From: Gammaproteobacteria bacterium RIFCSPHIGHO2_12_FULL_45_12
GTDB lineage: Bacteria > Pseudomonadota > Gammaproteobacteria > DSM-16500
Assembly (NCBI GenBank): GCA_001801665.1
Contig: MGYH01000008.1
Span: 2,645 to 10,461, forward strand
Length of the DNA stretch: 7,817 bases
Direction: 5' to 3'
Of the stretch, positions 1 through 7,467 are shown piece after piece. The notes under the pieces are model-generated. The model did not search any database, had not been told where the DNA came from, and saw nothing but the letters and a program-made list of their open reading frames with translations. Each line of letters opens with the position of its first letter. Within the stretch, counting starts at the first letter, position 1. The position numbers and the translations under genes are program-made.

Positions 1-216
1 CACTTGTTGAGACAGGTTAGACAAAGTTTGCTGGTGAGCGCTTTGAACCTGAGCGGCAAAAGAATCAGGTGATATCACCGGGTTTGGTGCGGGCATGGTA
101 TTGCTGGGTGCGGTGGACGGTGGGAGTGGATTGGTGGCGGCATGCACGAGTGCTGTGCCAACCAAAAGCAAGAGGCTGATGGTGAGGAGAAAGGCTCTGG
201 GTATGATATTGAACAT
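1..216 (-). CDS. icmX: Exported protein, probable IcmX N-terminus (partial)
   Basis: I read this frame by reverse-complementing the left edge. It starts at ATG 216-214 and stays open for 72 codons to the window edge, so only the N-terminus is seen. The first residues (MFNIIPRAFLLTISLLLLVG) form a classic signal peptide: a short basic n-region, a leucine-rich core and a likely cleavage site near VHA-A at about residues 27-30. A Pro/Ser/Thr/Asn-rich linker follows to about residue 52, then a Gln-rich, probably helical stretch. A strong AAGGAAG ribosome binding site (complement of 222-228) lies 5 bases before the start and matches the one used by dotA. Divergent orientation to icmV and export to the periplasm are what is known for IcmX, a soluble periplasmic protein needed for Dot/Icm function. 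The identity rests mostly on position and the signal peptide, because the conserved body of IcmX is outside the window. Another secreted protein is possible. Confidence 0.65.
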   Translation of the reverse strand, partial: MFNIIPRAFLLTISLLLLVGTALVHAATNPLPPSTAPSNTMPAPNPVISPDSFAAQVQSAHQQTLSNLSQQV

Positions 217-259
217 AAATGCTTCCTTGCCTTGGTGAATGTGAGATGCCAATGATTGC

Positions 260-288
260 AGTATAGGGCATTTTACGCGAAATATTAA
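260..288 (-). promoter_or_regulatory. Putative promoter of the icmX-like gene
   Basis: On the minus strand, TATACT (complement of 260-265) is a good -10 box. Seventeen bases upstream of it lies TTAATA (complement of 283-288), a 4-of-6 match to a sigma-70 -35 box. Transcription would begin near position 253, leaving a leader of about 37 bases that contains the ribosome binding site. The -35 region overlaps an ATTAATATT element (complement of 281-289), which resembles one half of the tandem PmrA-binding element of Legionella and Coxiella (consensus cTTAATatT). A second half at the expected spacing is not convincing. The call is from inspection only. Confidence 0.4.
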
Positions 289-290
289 TA

Positions 291-341
291 GTAGCATGGT
301 TGTAAAGTTTTGCCATCTCAGCTAATAATATGAACTAATAT
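291..341 (+). promoter_or_regulatory. Putative icmV-dotA promoter with CpxR-like element
   Basis: The stretch ahead of icmV has a good -35-like TTGCCA (310-315) and AT-rich -10 candidates, TAATAT at 336-341 or ACTAAT at 334-339, with 18-20 base spacing, which is longer than ideal. Just upstream, GTAGC (291-295), six bases, then GTAAA (302-306) resembles the CpxR pattern of two GTAAA boxes about six bases apart; the second box is perfect and the first matches 3 of 5. CpxR is known to regulate icmV-dotA directly in L. pneumophila, so the location is suggestive. Neither the exact promoter nor CpxR binding is established here. Confidence 0.3.
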
Positions 342-364
342 CCGCTTTTAAGGGCACCCACGGT

Positions 365-814
365 ATGGCTTTAAAAGATGTGCTGAAAGTTTCGCGCAAA
401 ACCTTTCTGAATCCTTCAGCGTGGCTGAGTTATGATAGCTTGAAAACGGATAGTAAAAGTGTCTGGGAAATAGTGAAAGGCTTGTTTGCGCTGCCTAAGC
501 GTGAAGAGGTGCGGGAAGAAACCTTTGAGCAAGCGATGGAACGACTGCAGCTGACAGAGACACAAGTGGTAGCCGCCATCAGGAATTTTCGGACCAGTGC
601 CATTTGTTTTGCTCTTTTGGGGTTAGGCGTGTTCTTTTACTCTTTTTACCTTTTATTTAGCGGGGTGTTTTTCACGGCTTGGTTCTTGGGAATGGCGGTG
701 ACCACTTTGTTGTTTAGCCAAGCTTATAAATATGATTTTTGGGCGTTTCAAATGAAACGTCGTCAATTGGGTCTCACGTTTGCGGAATGGAAGCGTCATA
801 TCCTGGGTGATTAA
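365..814 (+). CDS. icmV: Dot/Icm type IVB secretion protein IcmV
   Basis: This 149-residue protein has the length (about 150) and layout of IcmV, a small inner-membrane component of the Dot/Icm system needed for intracellular growth of Legionella and Coxiella. The N-terminal 75 residues are charged and predicted cytoplasmic, and contain ETFEQAMERLQLTE (52-65), a family-like segment. Two adjacent hydrophobic helices follow at about 77-97 and 100-120, then a basic aromatic tail, FWAFQMKRRQLGLTFAEW (125-142), which I recognise as the most conserved part of the family. The start ATG has an AAGGG sequence ten bases upstream (350-354), a longer than optimal spacing. It is the first gene of a two-gene operon: its stop codon overlaps the ribosome binding site of dotA, and only 12 bases separate the two reading frames. 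The gene appears intact. Confidence 0.88.
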   Translation: MALKDVLKVSRKTFLNPSAWLSYDSLKTDSKSVWEIVKGLFALPKREEVREETFEQAMERLQLTETQVVAAIRNFRTSAICFALLGLGVFFYSFYLLFSGVFFTAWFLGMAVTTLLFSQAYKYDFWAFQMKRRQLGLTFAEWKRHILGD

Positions 815-826
815 GGAAGTCTATTC

Positions 827-3244
827 ATGATTAATCTGTTCCAGTTTGCGGCCGACGACAAATCACTGACTTATCTCGTGACCATTTTTGGTACCATGAA
901 CGGCATTATTGCGGCCAAAACAGCCGCGGGTGGGTCGATATCAGGCGTATCGGTGACCATTTTGGGCACCATGTTTAGTATTTTCAACTCGGTGATTCTG
1001 GCCATTGCGGCGTTAATGGTGGTGTATATCACGGTGGTGGGTGTGATGATGACCGCTCATGAAGGTGAATTCATGAAGCAGTGGAATTCACTTTGGATGC
1101 CGGTGCGTGTGGTGCTTGGCATTGCGGCCTTGGTGCCGACGGGGTCGGGATATTCTGGGCTGCAAATGCTCATGATGTGGGTGATTGTGCAGGGAATCGG
1201 CGCGGCGGATGTGGTGTGGACGACGTCATTAAACTACATTCAAAACATGGGCTCCATACAGGCGCAAGCGACCGTGAGTAATGTGGGGATGACGCAGAAC
1301 TTGAGCTTCCTGTTTCAAGGGCTGGTTTGTGATGCCAGTGCCAGACGCTCAGATCCCAATCCTTTTAGTCGAACCACGACAATTGATGAGGGCGGTTATT
1401 ATTGTAACGCGGCGAACAGGAAACGCGATAAATCATTTTGTAGCAGCGGCAATGTGTTTAATCCCAATTCGGGCAGTTATCAAATGGGGCCAAATGGCGC
1501 CTGCGGTACCGTCACATATTGCTCTCAGACAACGGTGTGTGCCGTTGGCAGTACTGCGTCAATGGCCTGTGAAGTGTGTAAAGCGCAGGTGGGCGCGCTC
1601 GCTGCGATCATTAGCACCTTTTCAGGCATTGCGGGGCAGTTTGTCAATGCGGATTATAATTATCAGCAATATTATTATGCCAGCTTTAATCCTAATAATG
1701 ATCAAACACCGCCTGATCAATTGAGCTGGTTATCAACCTATTGTACGGATAAAGGTTTATCCGTTTGCGCGGGCCAAAATCTGGTATCGCCAGGAACGCC
1801 AGGAGCCAATGCAAGCGCAGAAGTGGTCAGTGTTTTATATTGGCCCTATGCCATCAAGCCAATCGTAAATAATGTCAATTTTATCGATACGGCCTCAAGC
1901 TATTACGGCAATGCAATAGGCGCCGCTGCTAACGCCTATATTACCTTGTCTCCTAAAGATGAGATGCAGGGTGTTTTACAAGAAGCGCGGGATGCGGGCT
2001 GGTTATTTGCAGGGGGTTATTATAACTTGATTGCCAAGGTGAATAATGCGAGCGCGAAATCTTCCATACCGACCTTGTCGGTGGCACCCATGATCGGCAG
2101 CCAGGATTCGCCATTATACAGTTACCGTATAAATTTTGATGCGGCGGATTATTTGCTGAACGATGCGGCGGGCAGCGCGGCACAGGCAAATGCGGCCGAC
2201 GGCAAAGTAAACGTTTCATTCCGAATGTCACCTACGTCCACTTCGGGCATGAAGGGCATGGATAAAATGGTTGGTCCTGCCACGGATGTGCTGGATACGT
2301 CGTTTTCCGCCATGAGCGGGTCGCTGGATGATAGTTCGCTTTTTGGGCTGGGGGGAACAAATCCCATTATTCAGGCGCAGTCACTGGGCAATAAGTTAAT
2401 ATTGGCAGTGGAAATTGCTTACCCCATCTTGCTTGTCATCATTATTGTTTTGGGAGCGTTAGGCTTTTTAAGTCCATTTGTGCTGGGTACGGGGGTGACT
2501 AATCCCGTTGGCGGGATGGGCATCCTGGTTGGGATGCTGCTTTTTCCCCTCATTTTCGCATTATTTGGTATCTTGATATTTTATGGCAGTCTGCTCGCTG
2601 TCTATGTCCCGCTTATCCCCTATATTATTTTTACATTTGGTGCCATTGGCTGGTTTCTTGCGGTGGTTGAAGCAATGGCAGCGGGGCCGCTGGTTGCTTT
2701 GGGCATTTTGAGTCCAGGTGGTCATAGCCTCATTCTGGGCAAGGCTGAGCCTGCCTTATCCATGTTATTGAGTATTTTCTTGCGGCCGAGTCTGATGATT
2801 TTTGGTTTAATCGCCGGCAGTTTATTGGCCGCTGTTTTTGTCAGCATGGTGAATCAATTATTCGTGACAAACTTAATGAAAGATATTGGTGGTTCAAGTC
2901 CGGTTATCTTAATTTTAATGCTGGGTGTTTATGTTGGTTTGGTGGTGACGGTGGTGAATAAGAGTTTTAGCACCATTCATATCCTCCCTGATCGCGTATT
3001 AGGCTGGATTAGTGGACAAACGGCGCATAGTGAAAAAGGGATGGAAGAGCTTGCTCAAACCAAAAGCGGTGTCGAGGGCTCAGCGAGAGGGATGGCGGGT
3101 GGAGCGGAGAAAACGGCCGAAGGGGCGAAGTCAAGCGCAGGAGAGTTTGCTCGCGGGCAGCAGTATAAAAAAGAGTCGGACAAGAAAGCGAAGCAAGCCG
3201 CTGGCAGCCCGAATATCAGTGGTGATAAACCTGGCAGTAAGTGA
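827..3244 (+). CDS. dotA: Dot/Icm type IVB secretion protein DotA (DotA/TraY family)
   Basis: This is a polytopic inner-membrane protein of 805 residues, the DotA/TraY-family component of type IVB secretion. Family hallmarks near the N-terminus are GEFMKQWNSLWMPVRVVLGIAA... (from residue 80) and LVPTGSGYSGLQMLMMWVIV (102-121), followed by QGIGAADVVW. Membrane segments are seen at about 44-75, 93-125, then a cluster at about 523-548, 563-595, 597-628, 645-680 and 690-712. Residues about 135-520 form a large soluble, presumably periplasmic domain. It holds all ten cysteines of the protein (168, 193, 205, 226, 232, 238, 248, 251, 306, 314). The tail from about 727 is hydrophilic, Ala/Gly/Lys/Glu-rich and probably cytoplasmic. 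The ATG has a strong AAGGAAG site (813-819), and an in-frame stop lies just upstream (812-814), so no longer N-terminus is possible. There is no cleavable leader, unlike L. pneumophila DotA. The frame ends in tandem TGA TGA. Confidence 0.93.
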   Translation: MINLFQFAADDKSLTYLVTIFGTMNGIIAAKTAAGGSISGVSVTILGTMFSIFNSVILAIAALMVVYITVVGVMMTAHEGEFMKQWNSLWMPVRVVLGIAALVPTGSGYSGLQMLMMWVIVQGIGAADVVWTTSLNYIQNMGSIQAQATVSNVGMTQNLSFLFQGLVCDASARRSDPNPFSRTTTIDEGGYYCNAANRKRDKSFCSSGNVFNPNSGSYQMGPNGACGTVTYCSQTTVCAVGSTASMACEVCKAQVGALAAIISTFSGIAGQFVNADYNYQQYYYASFNPNNDQTPPDQLSWLSTYCTDKGLSVCAGQNLVSPGTPGANASAEVVSVLYWPYAIKPIVNNVNFIDTASSYYGNAIGAAANAYITLSPKDEMQGVLQEARDAGWLFAGGYYNLIAKVNNASAKSSIPTLSVAPMIGSQDSPLYSYRINFDAADYLLNDAAGSAAQANAADGKVNVSFRMSPTSTSGMKGMDKMVGPATDVLDTSFSAMSGSLDDSSLFGLGGTNPIIQAQSLGNKLILAVEIAYPILLVIIIVLGALGFLSPFVLGTGVTNPVGGMGILVGMLLFPLIFALFGILIFYGSLLAVYVPLIPYIIFTFGAIGWFLAVVEAMAAGPLVALGILSPGGHSLILGKAEPALSMLLSIFLRPSLMIFGLIAGSLLAAVFVSMVNQLFVTNLMKDIGGSSPVILILMLGVYVGLVVTVVNKSFSTIHILPDRVLGWISGQTAHSEKGMEELAQTKSGVEGSARGMAGGAEKTAEGAKSSAGEFARGQQYKKESDKKAKQAAGSPNISGDKPGSK

Positions 3245-3320
3245 TGAGTCTTTATTTAGCTGCCCTCGCGGATTAAATCAGTTAAACTAAGCTTTTCAAT
3301 TTTCCCACTGGAAATAGTTA

Positions 3321-4415
3321 GTGAAGCTATTTAACTGGATGAAACAACACACGATCAGCACTATCATCGTGTTAGTCGTGCTCGTTTGGGCGGCTGAAAA
3401 AGGCTGGCCTTGGTTGACGGCCAAACTTTTTAGCCATGCCTCACCCATTTATGTGGACACGATTGTGTTAGCGCCGCAGGCGGGCAGTTTACGCTGGCAG
3501 GCGGTTGGCACCATTAAAGCAGCACAAGATATTGTGATTGAGAGTGAAGTGACCGGGGTGGTGCAGGATGTGCGGGTCGCACCTGGCCAAACGGTGAAAC
3601 AGGGTGAAACCTTGCTGGATATCCGGCATGACGACATTCTGGCCAATTTGCAAAAAGATCAGGCCATTCTCGCGCAAAAAAAATTATATTATGAACGTCT
3701 GGAACGCATTGTAAAATCCAATTCCGTGTCACAGGAGCAAGTGGGCGAAGCCTTGAGTGAATATCAACAGGCCGAAGCGGCGGTTCATGCGGATCAGGCC
3801 CAGTTGGACAAATATATTATCAAGGCACCGTTTGGCGGCGTGATTGGCATTTGGCAGGTGGATATGGGTCAGTTGGTGCGTCAGGGCGACCCCTTGGTTT
3901 CCTTAACGCAATTGTCACCCGCTTTTGTGGATTTCAGGCTGCCTGCCAAAGCCTTAGGCAGCATCAAGGCAGGTGATACCGTGCAATTTACCAGCGGCAC
4001 TTATCCGGATCGAACATGGCAGGGAAAACTGGTGGGGATTGAGCCGCAATTAGACAGTGCGACACGCAGTGTCCTGGTGCGCGCAGAGGTTGATAACACA
4101 GACGGCAAGCTGGTACCGCGTTTATATGGGCAGGTTCTGCTGATCAAGCCGTTGCCCCCTCAATTGTTCATTCCCCAGGAAGCCGTGATTTATGACCCAG
4201 AAGGCGCCTCCGTGTATGTGTTGCGAAACCATCTGCCGGATCAGGTTTATATTACCCTTGGTGCACGTCAGGATAATAATATAGTGGTCGAAAAAGGGTT
4301 GCAGGCGGGAGACGAGGTGGTGATGGCAGGCATGATGAAGCTTTATTCTGGCGTCAGTGTGGTTGTGAGGCAACGTGATGTGCAGACACCCACAACGGCT
4401 CAACCCAAAACTTGA
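3321..4415 (+). CDS. RND efflux periplasmic adaptor (HlyD/AcrA family)
   Basis: This 364-residue membrane fusion protein links an RND pump to an outer-membrane channel. An uncleaved N-terminal anchor lies at about residues 11-32 (TISTIIVLVVLVWAA). The domain order is typical: first half of the lipoyl/barrel-sandwich domain at about 66-104 (ESEVTGVVQDVRVAPGQTVK, with the G-V and P-G turns), an alpha-hairpin coiled coil at about 105-163, the second lipoyl half with IIKAPFGGVIG (166-176), a beta-barrel at about 203-275 including LDSATRSVLVRAEVDN, and a membrane-proximal domain at about 280-350 (FIPQEAVI). The start is GTG at 3321, with GGAAA (3310-3314) six bases upstream and an in-frame TAG just before it. 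An internal ATG at 3339 is the only nearby alternative and lacks a ribosome binding site. The gene lies 76 bases after dotA with no clear promoter or terminator between, so read-through from the dot operon is possible. It is tightly coupled to the downstream pump. Substrate unknown. Confidence 0.92.
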   Translation: MKLFNWMKQHTISTIIVLVVLVWAAEKGWPWLTAKLFSHASPIYVDTIVLAPQAGSLRWQAVGTIKAAQDIVIESEVTGVVQDVRVAPGQTVKQGETLLDIRHDDILANLQKDQAILAQKKLYYERLERIVKSNSVSQEQVGEALSEYQQAEAAVHADQAQLDKYIIKAPFGGVIGIWQVDMGQLVRQGDPLVSLTQLSPAFVDFRLPAKALGSIKAGDTVQFTSGTYPDRTWQGKLVGIEPQLDSATRSVLVRAEVDNTDGKLVPRLYGQVLLIKPLPPQLFIPQEAVIYDPEGASVYVLRNHLPDQVYITLGARQDNNIVVEKGLQAGDEVVMAGMMKLYSGVSVVVRQRDVQTPTTAQPKT

Positions 4416-4423
4416 GGTAGCGG

Positions 4424-7400
4424 ATGTCATTGACTGATTTATTTATTCGTCGGCCTGTCGTTGCCTTTTCCATTAGTTTGCTTATTTTGTTGGCAGGCGC
4501 TTGGGCGATGATGCATTTGCCACTGAGTTTGTATCCGCGCGTGACCATCCCGGTGGTCATGGTGGAAACACTTTACCCAGGTGCAAGCCCTGAGGTGGTG
4601 CAAAATTATGTGACCACGCCATTACAGGCAAATTTAAGCGGTATTGATGGGGTGGATTACATCACCTCAAGCAGCAGCCAGGGGAACAGTGAGATTGAAT
4701 TACACTTTCGTTTAGGGTTTGATCTGGATCAGGCCGTGTCCACGGTGATGCGCCAAGTGCAAACGGTTGCCGCTGAACTGCCAGCGGGGGCGTTTGCGCC
4801 AACCATTAATGCGGGTGATAACCGGAATTTTTCGTTTGTGTTGCGTGCCACCACCACGACCCCAACACTGGAGTGGATGACGGACTATCTGGATCGCGTG
4901 ATTGTGCCGCAGTTTGAATTAATGGATGGTGTGTCCCAGGTGTTTGTGTGGGGCCCAATGTATACCATGGATATCCGCTTAAACCCCCAGCAATTAATGG
5001 CTTATCAATTGAGCGCGCAAGACGTGGTGCTTGCGCTGCAAAAATATAATATTCCCGCCGCACCCGGTAAAACCTATGGCATGAATGTGAATTATGCGTT
5101 GAATCCAGATACCACCTTGCATACTGAGGATGAGTTTAATCAGTTAATTGTGAAAAATGCAGGTGCTAAATCTGTCTATTTGAAAGAGGTGGGTGAAGCC
5201 CTGTTTCATGGCATTAATGAAACAGTGCGCGCTTATTTTAATGGCACACGGGGTGATGCCATTGCCATTGCCTTAAATCCCAATAGCAATCCGCTGACAG
5301 TGGCTGATCTGTTGCAAAAACGCTTGTCAGATATACAAAAATATTTGCCTGCCAACATGCAAATTGGTGTCATTTATGACATTACCAAATTCATTCGCGC
5401 TTCCTTGCATGAAGTGATCAAAGCGATTGGTGAGTCGTTGCTGGTGGTGGTGATGGTGATGTTACTGCTGCTCGGTAGTCCGCGCACCGTGGTGATCCCC
5501 TTGCTGGCAATTCCACTGTCCTTGATTGGCGTTTGTTTTGTGATGTGGTTATGTCATTTTTCATTTAACACCTTAACGCTGCTTGCGATGGTGCTTGCGA
5601 TAGGCCTTGTGGTCGATGATGCCATTGTGGTGGTAGAAAATATTGTACGCCATATTGAAGAGGGCAAGTCACCACTTGATGCGGCGTTAATTGGCGCGCG
5701 TGAGATAGCAGGCCCGGTGGTTGCCATGACATTAACGCTCTCAGCCGTTTATGCGCCCATGTTGCTCGCCAGTGGTGTGACGGGTCATTTGTTCACTGAA
5801 TTTGCCATGACCTTGGCAGGGAGTGTTTTAATCTCGGGTCTGATTGCCTTAACGCTGTCGCCATTACTGTGTGCGCGCCTGATTACGTCCGATGCCCTGC
5901 ATCATGCTTGGGTTTTGAAGGCAGAGCAGCGTGTGAGTTGGCTGCGCGTGCGTTATTTGGCGAAACTAAAGCTGATTTTGAATCAACGTAAAAAAATATT
6001 ATTTGCTTGGTGCGCCATTTTAGTCAGTTGCGGGGTGATGTATCAATGCACGCCGCATGCGCTAGTGCCTGAAGAAGACGCTGGCATTTTGCAATTGGCT
6101 GGGCGTGCGCCAGCCGATGCGAATCTTAATTATCTGGAAAAATATCGTGGTGCGATTGAATCGATTCTCAATCAGTCACCCGATGTGACGGGTTATGTGG
6201 AAGTGTTGCGGAATAACGTGTTATTTGGTTACGTTAACTTGGTGGATTGGTCAAAGCGCAGTCAGTCTGGCGTCAACATGCGGGCAGCGTTGCAACAACA
6301 GCTAGATAAAATTCCAGGGGTGAGTTCTTATGTGAGTAACATCTCTTTATTGCCAGGCACGGACACGAATGCCATTAATCTGGTGTTGGTGGGAAATGTG
6401 GGTTATCCCGAACTGTATAAGGCCGCGAAAACGCTGGAGCGTCTGGGGCGCGCCTCGGGCGATTTTCTTTATTTGCGTGATGATCTCGATTATAACCAGC
6501 CGCAGGTCGATTTCCAGATTGATCGAACGGCTGCGGCGGCCATGAATGTGACACCGAATAACATTGCGACACAGTTATCCAGTTTATTGAGTCAGGGTCG
6601 TATTCAACAATTTGCATGGCAAGGCCATAGTTATGACGTGGAAATCAGTATACCGCCTGAATTCAGGCGTAACCCTGAAGATATTGCGAATTTGCACATC
6701 CCAAATCAGGAGGGTGTGCTGGTGCCATTAAATAGCCTGATTAGCATGAGTACCTCGGTGGTGCCGCAAACGTTAAATCAATTTCAGAAAATGAATAGTG
6801 TGACCATCATTGCACAACCCGCGCCAAGGGTAAGTTATTCTGAAGCCTTGTCCGTGCTGCAAACGTTGGCGAAAACGAATCTGGATAATAAAATCATGCA
6901 AGATTATTCCGGCATGACGCGGCAATTCCTGCAAGAGGGTCAACGTAGCACCTGGATTTTTCTGTTAGCGATTATGGCGATTTTTTTGGTGCTCAGTATT
7001 CAGTTCAACCGCTTTCAGGATGCGCTGATCATTTTGTTAGGCAGCGTCCCACTAGCTATGTTTGGTGCGTTACTGCCGTTATGGCTGGGGCTCGGCTCCA
7101 TTAACATTTACACCCAGATTGGTTTGTTAACGCTAGTTGGTTTAATCAGTAAGCATGGCATCCTGTTGACGGAATTTGCCAATCACGCGCAGCTTCAAGA
7201 TCAGTTGAGCCCGTTACAAGCCATTATCCAGTCAGCCAAATTACGTTTCCGTCCGATTGTCATGACGACGGCTGCCATGATGGTGGGTGCGCTGCCTTTG
7301 GTTTTCGCCACGGGTGCCGGTGCTGAAAGTCGCTATGCGCTGGGTATTGTCATTGTGTTTGGCCTTGGCATTGGAACGCTCTGTACCTTGTTTGTTGTCC

Positions 7401-7465
7401 CTGTTCTTTATCTCTGGTTTGGCCGTCGCGCAGGTGAGATATCCTCCGTTCCCCTGAATGCATAA
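4424..7465 (+). CDS. RND-family proton-driven efflux pump, inner-membrane permease
   Basis: This 1,013-residue protein has the AcrB/MexB-type (HAE-1-like) twofold repeat. The N-terminus FIRRPVVAFSISLLILLAG enters the first membrane helix, followed by LPLSLYPRV. Periplasmic porter and docking regions span about 32-330 and 545-840. Membrane helices lie at about 11-31, 333-350, 354-376, 381-406, 430-450, 460-485, 525-541, 843-861, 865-889, 896-918, 944-962 and 972-997, twelve in all. Proton-relay residues are present: Asp398-Asp399 in GLVVDDAIVVVENI (helix 4), Lys910 in LISKHGILLTEFAN (helix 10) and Arg943 in RFRPIVMTTAA (helix 11). The two-aspartate form argues for an organic-compound exporter rather than a heavy-metal pump. 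The ATG has GAGG (4414-4417) six bases upstream, overlapping the adaptor stop codon, so the two genes are translationally coupled. No TolC-like gene follows, so a shared outer-membrane channel encoded elsewhere is likely. The frame is intact; the substrate cannot be told from sequence. Confidence 0.94.
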   Translation: MSLTDLFIRRPVVAFSISLLILLAGAWAMMHLPLSLYPRVTIPVVMVETLYPGASPEVVQNYVTTPLQANLSGIDGVDYITSSSSQGNSEIELHFRLGFDLDQAVSTVMRQVQTVAAELPAGAFAPTINAGDNRNFSFVLRATTTTPTLEWMTDYLDRVIVPQFELMDGVSQVFVWGPMYTMDIRLNPQQLMAYQLSAQDVVLALQKYNIPAAPGKTYGMNVNYALNPDTTLHTEDEFNQLIVKNAGAKSVYLKEVGEALFHGINETVRAYFNGTRGDAIAIALNPNSNPLTVADLLQKRLSDIQKYLPANMQIGVIYDITKFIRASLHEVIKAIGESLLVVVMVMLLLLGSPRTVVIPLLAIPLSLIGVCFVMWLCHFSFNTLTLLAMVLAIGLVVDDAIVVVENIVRHIEEGKSPLDAALIGAREIAGPVVAMTLTLSAVYAPMLLASGVTGHLFTEFAMTLAGSVLISGLIALTLSPLLCARLITSDALHHAWVLKAEQRVSWLRVRYLAKLKLILNQRKKILFAWCAILVSCGVMYQCTPHALVPEEDAGILQLAGRAPADANLNYLEKYRGAIESILNQSPDVTGYVEVLRNNVLFGYVNLVDWSKRSQSGVNMRAALQQQLDKIPGVSSYVSNISLLPGTDTNAINLVLVGNVGYPELYKAAKTLERLGRASGDFLYLRDDLDYNQPQVDFQIDRTAAAAMNVTPNNIATQLSSLLSQGRIQQFAWQGHSYDVEISIPPEFRRNPEDIANLHIPNQEGVLVPLNSLISMSTSVVPQTLNQFQKMNSVTIIAQPAPRVSYSEALSVLQTLAKTNLDNKIMQDYSGMTRQFLQEGQRSTWIFLLAIMAIFLVLSIQFNRFQDALIILLGSVPLAMFGALLPLWLGLGSINIYTQIGLLTLVGLISKHGILLTEFANHAQLQDQLSPLQAIIQSAKLRFRPIVMTTAAMMVGALPLVFATGAGAESRYALGIVIVFGLGIGTLCTLFVVPVLYLWFGRRAGEISSVPLNA

Positions 7466-7467
7466 AC

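Noticed and set aside
65..316. An 83-codon minus-strand frame overlapping the icmX-like start and the promoter region
   Set aside because: It is His/Thr/Gln-rich without domain character and lacks a ribosome binding site. It overlaps a different frame that has a signal peptide, a strong AAGGAAG site and runs open off the window edge.
1081..2367. Several 66-131 codon frames on both strands inside dotA
   Set aside because: They lie entirely inside the well-supported dotA frame, have no family features, and are what out-of-frame reading of this codon usage produces.
3012..3290. A 92-codon plus-strand frame overlapping the 3' end of dotA
   Set aside because: It is a basic, low-complexity shadow of the Ala/Gly/Lys/Glu-rich DotA tail, has no ribosome binding site, and runs through the intergenic gap without recognisable content.
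4424..7465. His911 next to the proton-relay Lys910 (AcrB has Asn at this position) as a functional defect
   Set aside because: The SKHGIL form is, as far as I recall, common in one group of RND pumps, and all the charged relay residues (Asp398, Asp399, Lys910, Arg943) are present.
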